Source: Hymenobacter cyanobacteriorum
Lineage (GTDB): Bacteria > Bacteroidota > Bacteroidia > Cytophagales > Hymenobacteraceae
Direction: 5' to 3'
Assembly: GCF_022631375.1 (NCBI RefSeq)
Contig: NZ_JALBGC010000001.1
Span: forward strand, 248,001 to 312,000
Length of the DNA: 64,000 nt
Part shown: piece by piece, positions 58,483 to 64,000 of the stretch
Position numbering within the stretch: the first letter of the stretch is position 1
How the letters are laid out: each line of letters starts with the position of its first letter
Notes under the pieces: generated by a model
Database searches by the model: none
What the model was told of the DNA's origin: nothing
The model's input: only the letters and a program-made list of their open reading frames with translations
Made by a program: the position numbers and the translations under genes

Positions 58483-59985
58483 ATGAGCAACCCTCCCTCC
58501 CGCCCTTCCTTCGGTATGATTGGCCTTGGCACCATGGGCCGCAACCTGCTGCTAAACCTGGCCGACCACGGCTTCCCGGTTTCGGGCTACGACAAAGACG
58601 CCACCAAAGTGGCCCTGCTGGCCAAGGAAGGCCAGGGCAAGCCCGTGACGGGCTACGCCGACCTGGCCAGCTTCGTGGGCAGCCTGCAAACGCCCCGCGC
58701 CGTGATGCTGCTGGTGCCCGCCGGCCCCATCGTGGATGCCGTGGTGGCCGAGCTCACGCCGGTGCTGCAGCCCGGCGACCTCATCATCGACGGCGGCAAC
58801 TCGCACTTCACCGACACCGAACGCCGCGCCAAGGCGCTGGCCGAAACCGGCTTCCACTTCTTCGGCATGGGCGTGAGCGGCGGCGAGGAAGGCGCCCGCT
58901 TCGGCCCGAGCATGATGCCCGGCGGCGACAAGCAGGCCTACCGCGTGGTGCAGCCCATGTTCGAGGCTATTGCGGCGCACGTGGGCGACGAGCCGTGCGT
59001 GACCTACATCGGCCCGGGCGCGGCCGGCCACTTTGTGAAGATGGTGCACAACGGCATCGAGTACGGCCTGATGCAGCTCATCGCCGAAACCTACGGCGTG
59101 CTGAAAACCGGCCTGGGCATGGACAACGCGGCCATCGGCGAGGTGTTTGCCGGCTGGAACGCAGGCCGGCTGCAAAGTTTCCTGCTCGACATCACGAAGG
59201 ACATTTTCAAGTTCAAAGCCCCCGATACCGACCACCTGCTGCTCGACGACATCAAGGACGAGGCCCGCTCGAAGGGTACCGGAAAGTGGACCTCGCAGGT
59301 AGCCATGGATTTGGAAACGCCGCTGCCCACCGTGGACATGGCCGTGGCCCTGCGCGATTTATCCAAGTACAAAGCCCTGCGCGAGCAATTGCAGGGCATG
59401 TACGGCCCGGCCGCCGGCGCGCTGCCCGGCGTGGAGCGGGAGGCATTTCTGACGCAGCTAGAGCAGGCGTTCTACTTCAGCATGGCCATCACCTACGCCC
59501 AGGGCATGCAGCTGCTGAGCCGCGCCTCGGTGGAGTTTAAGTACGAGCTGAACCTGGCCGAAATTGCCAAAATCTGGCGCGGCGGCTGCATCATCCGCTC
59601 GGGCTTCCTGACGGAGATTTACAACGCTTACCAGCACACGCCCGACCTGGCCCACCTGCTGCTCGATGAGCAGGTGCGCAACGTGGTAAGTGCGGCCGTG
59701 CCCGGCGCCCGCGCCGTGGTAGCGGCGGCGGCCACCGCCGGCCTGGCCGTGCCTGCCTACATGGCGTCGCTGAGCTACTTCGACTCGTTCCGCACCGGCC
59801 GCCTGCCGTCGAACCTGATTCAGGCCCAGCGCGACTATTTCGGGGCGCATACTTATGAGCTGATTGGTAAGGAAGGTGTTTTCCACACGCAGTGGGCACC
59901 GGAACTGGAGGATGCCAGCAACAAGAAAGACGCGCAGGTGGACGAGCATGGCCCCAGCAAGGAGCCGGTGAAGCCGAACAGCTAA
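58483..59985 (+). CDS. gnd: 6-phosphogluconate dehydrogenase (decarboxylating)
   Basis: Gnd oxidises 6-phosphogluconate to ribulose 5-phosphate and CO2, reducing NADP+. The 500-residue protein has the nucleotide loop GLGTMGRNLLLN (14-25), the substrate segment FFGMGVSGGEEGARFGPSMM and the catalytic region FVKMVHNGIEYGLMQL. The C-terminal domain includes WRGGCIIRSGFL. The ATG at 58483 gives the standard start; the open frame upstream is G+C-rich spacer. It begins the series gnd-zwf-pgl. Confidence 0.97.
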   Translation: MSNPPSRPSFGMIGLGTMGRNLLLNLADHGFPVSGYDKDATKVALLAKEGQGKPVTGYADLASFVGSLQTPRAVMLLVPAGPIVDAVVAELTPVLQPGDLIIDGGNSHFTDTERRAKALAETGFHFFGMGVSGGEEGARFGPSMMPGGDKQAYRVVQPMFEAIAAHVGDEPCVTYIGPGAAGHFVKMVHNGIEYGLMQLIAETYGVLKTGLGMDNAAIGEVFAGWNAGRLQSFLLDITKDIFKFKAPDTDHLLLDDIKDEARSKGTGKWTSQVAMDLETPLPTVDMAVALRDLSKYKALREQLQGMYGPAAGALPGVEREAFLTQLEQAFYFSMAITYAQGMQLLSRASVEFKYELNLAEIAKIWRGGCIIRSGFLTEIYNAYQHTPDLAHLLLDEQVRNVVSAAVPGARAVVAAAATAGLAVPAYMASLSYFDSFRTGRLPSNLIQAQRDYFGAHTYELIGKEGVFHTQWAPELEDASNKKDAQVDEHGPSKEPVKPNS

Positions 59986-60004
59986 GCTGGCACCAGTCCG
60001 CATC

Positions 60005-60106
60005 TGTCATCCTGAGCGTAGCGAAGGACCTTATCACGTTCGCGTTGATAGAATTAGCGCAAGCTGTTCTATCGGGATAAGGTCCTTCGCTCCGCTCAGG
60101 ATGACA
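60005..60106. repeat. Palindromic repeat, family A, CATCCTGAGCG subtype, copy 9 (gnd-zwf gap)
   Basis: Arms TGTCATCCTGAGCGTAGCGA ... TCGCTCCGCTCAGGATGACA, inner AGGACCTTATC. Core contains ACGTTCGCGTTGATAGAATT. Same subtype as copy 8 at 48504. Confidence 0.9.
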
Positions 60107-60149
60107 GGCTTATTTCTTTCCAATCAACACCTTCGTCCCTTCTTTCGGC

Positions 60150-61679
<1,530 letters not shown>

Positions 61680-61693
61680 CACCAGTTATAATC

Positions 61694-61807
61694 AAAACGG
61701 TCATGCCGAACGCAGCCGAGGCATCTCGCCTGCCACCACTAACCCTTTTTACCGATTGAGTTACAGCCCGAGCGAGATGCCTCGGCTGCGCTCGGCATGA
61801 CTGTTTT
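61694..61807. repeat. Palindromic repeat, family A, copy 10 (zwf-pgl gap)
   Basis: Arms AAAACGGTCATGCCGAACGC ... GCGCTCGGCATGACTGTTTT, inner AGCCGAGGCATCTCGC. Core contains TGCCACCACTAACCC and ACCGATTGAGTTACAGC and is more divergent from other copies. Confidence 0.85.
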
Positions 61808-61848
61808 AATGCATTTCCATCCTTCCACCCTCCCCCGAAAACAAGCTC

Positions 61849-62592
61849 ATGCCCCTGCACATCCACCCTACCACTGAATCCACGCTGCGCGACCTGGCCG
61901 AGTATTTCGTGGCAAAAGCCCACGAGGCCATTGCCGCCCGCGGCCGCTTCGCCGTGGCGCTTTCGGGCGGCAGTTCGCCCAAAAAGCTCTACGAGCTGCT
62001 GGCTTCGCCCGCTTACCGCGCTCAGGTTGACTGGCCCAATGTGTATTTCTTCTTCGGCGACGAGCGCAACGTGCCCCGCACCGACCCGCAGAGCAACTAC
62101 CTGATGGCCAAAACGGCCCTGCTGGCCCCGCTGGGCGTTGCCGACGCCCACGTTTTTGCTTTCGAAACCGACTTATCTCCGGCTGAAGCAGCGGCTGCTT
62201 ACAGCAAAGAAATCAACGACTTCTTCAGCCCCAAGCCGGCCCGGTTCGATTTGGTGCTGCTGGGGCTGGGCGACAACTCGCACACGGCCTCGCTGTTTCC
62301 GCACACCGAGGTGCTGCACGCCACCACGGCCGACGTGCAGGCCGTGTTCGTGCCCGAGGTCGACATGTACCGCCTCACGTTCACGGCCCCGCTCATCAAC
62401 CAGGCGCGGGCGGTGGCTTTCCTGGTTTTCGGGGCCGACAAGGCGGCCGCCGTGCGGCGCGTGCGCCAGGGTACGCGCAACGCCGAGGAATTTCCGGCCC
62501 AACTCATCGCCCCTTCGGCGGGCGAGCGGCAGTGGTTTCTGGACGAGGCCGCTGCGGCCGAGCTCAGCAACAGCGCCGCGCAGCCCGACTGA
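61849..62592 (+). CDS. pgl: 6-phosphogluconolactonase
   Basis: Pgl hydrolyses 6-phosphogluconolactone, the step between zwf and gnd. The 247-residue protein shows VALSGGSSPKKLYELLA, the WPNVYFFFGDERNVPRTDPQ block and the LLGLGDNSHTASLFPHT motif typical of the DevB/SOL family. The C-terminus (PAQLIAPSAGERQWFLDEAA) is normal. It is on the same strand as zwf and gnd. Confidence 0.95.
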   Translation: MPLHIHPTTESTLRDLAEYFVAKAHEAIAARGRFAVALSGGSSPKKLYELLASPAYRAQVDWPNVYFFFGDERNVPRTDPQSNYLMAKTALLAPLGVADAHVFAFETDLSPAEAAAAYSKEINDFFSPKPARFDLVLLGLGDNSHTASLFPHTEVLHATTADVQAVFVPEVDMYRLTFTAPLINQARAVAFLVFGADKAAAVRRVRQGTRNAEEFPAQLIAPSAGERQWFLDEAAAAELSNSAAQPD

Positions 62593-62605
62593 TTTGCTTC
62601 CGGGC

Positions 62606-63490
62606 TTACTTGCCACCAAGTGCCGCTGGCTCGTCGGATTTTGTGGTGAGGGTGGCACCCGCGCTGGCCACCACAATAAAACCCACCGCCAGCCACTGCG
62701 GCAGCAGCAGCCGCTCGTCCAGCAGCAGCCAGCCCGAGAGCGCCGCCGCCACCGGCTCCAGGCTCATCAAAATGCTGAAGGTGCGGGTGGGCAGCGTGCG
62801 AAGCGCCTGCATTTCGAGTGAAAACGGCAGCACGCTGGAAAACAGCGCCAGCAGCGCCCCCAACAGCAGCAGATGCGGCGTGAGGCCCGCTAGGCTGCCG
62901 CTGGCAATGCCCAACGGCAGCACCGGCAAGGCCGCAAACAACATTCCGATGGCAACCGCCTGCTGGCCCGGCAGCACGGCCGCCGTACGCTGGCCCAGCA
63001 CAATGTATACCGTCCAGGCTCCGCCGGCGGCCAGTGCGAAAGCCATGCCCAGCAAGTCGATTCCCTGGCCCTGCCACGGCGCAATGAGCGCAATGCCGGC
63101 GGCTGCCAGCAGCGCCCACACCACATCAACCCAGCGGCGCGAGCCGGCCAGCGCCAGCCCCAGCGGCCCCACAAATTCCAGCGTGACGGCCAGCCCGAGC
63201 GGAATACGGGCCAACGCATAGTAAAACAACAGGTTCATCAGCCCCAGCGCCAGCCCATAGGGCACCACCGCCCGCCACTGCGCCTTCGTCAAACGCCCCA
63301 GCCGCGGGCGCACCACCAGCAGCAGCACCAGTGCCGAAATACCCACCCGCAAACTGGTGGTGCCCGCCGGCCCCAGCACCGGAAACAAGCCCTTGGCAAT
63401 AGCCGCGCCGCCCTGCACGCTCACGATGGAAAGCAGCACGGCGGGCACCGCCGGAAAGGTGAAGCGGGAAGTTGGGTTGGGTACGGACAT
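62606..63490 (-). CDS. EamA family (DMT superfamily) membrane transporter
   Basis: A 294-residue protein with about ten membrane segments in two EamA repeats, e.g. FYYALARIPLGLAVTLEFVG and LPFSLEMQALRTLPTRTFSI followed by LMSLEPVAAALSGWLLLDER. The RhtA-type members export threonine, homoserine or related metabolites, and this one resembles them; the substrate is uncertain. It is convergent with pgl with only 13 bases between the stops and no visible terminator. Confidence 0.9.
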   Translation of the reverse strand: MSVPNPTSRFTFPAVPAVLLSIVSVQGGAAIAKGLFPVLGPAGTTSLRVGISALVLLLVVRPRLGRLTKAQWRAVVPYGLALGLMNLLFYYALARIPLGLAVTLEFVGPLGLALAGSRRWVDVVWALLAAAGIALIAPWQGQGIDLLGMAFALAAGGAWTVYIVLGQRTAAVLPGQQAVAIGMLFAALPVLPLGIASGSLAGLTPHLLLLGALLALFSSVLPFSLEMQALRTLPTRTFSILMSLEPVAAALSGWLLLDERLLLPQWLAVGFIVVASAGATLTTKSDEPAALGGK

Positions 63491-63514
63491 GTATGGGGCT
63501 AGCTGATAAAAATT

Positions 63515-63619
63515 GAACGTCATGCTGAGCTTGCCGAAGCATCTCTCCCGCCATAGTAAACCCTGTCAATTGGATTACTTGTGCGGTAGCGATGCTTCGA
63601 CAAGCGCAGCATGACGTTC
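63515..63619. repeat. Palindromic repeat, family A, copy 11
   Basis: Arms TGAACGTCATGCTGAGCTTG ... CAAGCGCAGCATGACGTTC, inner CGAAGCATCTCTCCCGC. Core contains TGTCAATTGGATTACTTGTG, nearly the same as in copy 3. It fills the gap between the EamA gene start and rpiA. Confidence 0.88.
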
Positions 63620-63654
63620 CAAATGGCTTATTTACTTGCTTCAGCAACCAGCCG

Positions 63655-64000
63655 CTACGGCAGCGCCGTGAACTCGCTGGCCGCCACCGGAGCCTGGCCC
63701 GGCCGCCACACCTGCGCCTGCCCGCCCTGCGCCACCACGGCGGCGCGGGCCAGGCCCAGAAACAGGCCGTGCTCGACCATGCCGGGAATGACGATGAGCT
63801 GCGCGGCCAGCATGGCGGGGTCTTCAATCTGCTGGAAGTGGCAGTCGACTAACAGGTTGCCCTGGTCGGAGTGCGCGGGTTCGAGCGGGTTCTGCTTATC
63901 CATTCGCAGCACGGGCGCGCCGCCGAGGTCGGCCACGGCATCCATCACCCAGGGCAGGGCGAAGGGCACTACTTCGAGCGGCAGCGGGAAGCGGCCGAGC
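63655..64000 (-). CDS. rpiA: Ribose-5-phosphate isomerase A, partial
   Basis: The C-terminal half of RpiA, cut by the window edge. It interconverts ribose and ribulose 5-phosphates, downstream of gnd in the pathway. Signature parts are LPLEVVPFALPWVMDAVADLG, GGAPVLRM, DQGNLLVDCHFQQIEDP and the end IPGMVEHGLFLGLA. The tail after VVAQGGQAQVWRPGQAP is a little longer than usual. The N-terminal part lies beyond 64000. Confidence 0.93.
   Translation of the reverse strand, partial: LGRFPLPLEVVPFALPWVMDAVADLGGAPVLRMDKQNPLEPAHSDQGNLLVDCHFQQIEDPAMLAAQLIVIPGMVEHGLFLGLARAAVVAQGGQAQVWRPGQAPVAASEFTALP

Overview
The window looks like chromosome of a high-GC, pigmented member of the Bacteroidota, most likely Hymenobacter or a close relative in the Cytophagales. 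This is inferred from gene content, not from a search. The pointers are a type IX secretion C-terminal sorting domain on an amylase, a TonB-dependent receptor with an N-terminal carboxypeptidase-regulatory-like domain, an FtsZ tail ending in HDNVD, a C40-type crtB/crtI/crtW/crtZ carotenoid cluster, TAnnTTTG-like promoter elements, and weak or absent Shine-Dalgarno sequences. No rRNA gene, CRISPR array, transposase or integrase was seen.

Layout. 0.2-9.2 kb: mixed metabolic and envelope genes, including two histidine-degradation enzymes (hutU, hutG), a Rof-like protein, a DUF4097-type secreted protein and an MBL-fold hydrolase. 9.3-12.8 kb: a YebC-family protein, an acyltransferase, an FkbM methyltransferase and a YdcF-type protein. 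12.8-30.1 kb: a complete-looking division and cell wall (dcw) cluster, all on the minus strand, read mraZ-rsmH-ftsL-ftsI-murE-mraY-murD-ftsW-murG-murC-ftsQ-ftsA-ftsZ. It has a candidate promoter and three MraZ operator repeats at its head and a bidirectional terminator after ftsZ. 30.3-35.2 kb: a secreted HExxH protein, then a probable copper module (HYC_CC_PP-like protein, TonB receptor, secreted HMA protein). 35.3-43.5 kb: a carotenoid block on the minus strand (crtZ, CarH-like MerR regulator, ECF sigma factor, crtI, crtB, a hypothetical gene, ispH, crtW, tetR). 43.7-52.0 kb: enoyl-CoA hydratase, comEC, PhyH-type dioxygenase, acetyltransferase, PhoH, SAM-hydroxide adenosyltransferase and an esterase lipoprotein. 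52.3-58.2 kb: a frameshifted secreted alpha-amylase, an ABM monooxygenase, hscB, tRNA-Leu(CAA) and small hypotheticals. 58.5-64 kb: the pentose phosphate pathway (gnd, zwf, pgl and a partial rpiA) with an EamA transporter.

The most striking structure outside the genes is a dense set of inverted repeats in the intergenic gaps. Eleven copies belong to a roughly 90-110 bp palindromic family whose ends read GTCATGCTGAGCG or GTCATCCTGAGCG. A second, A+T-rich family (arms like AGTTAAAAGTTGAGAG) sits at gene junctions and supplies the last codons or the stop codon of murG, crtI and crtZ. At least three further inverted-repeat types occur once each. Six of the junctions inside the dcw cluster carry such an element. 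Other observations worth a second look are a 108-bp palindrome built on the 3' end of tRNA-Leu, two apparent single-base frameshifts (amylase and a lipoprotein), and a CarH-like photoreceptor-type regulator next to crt genes that lack a visible lycopene cyclase.
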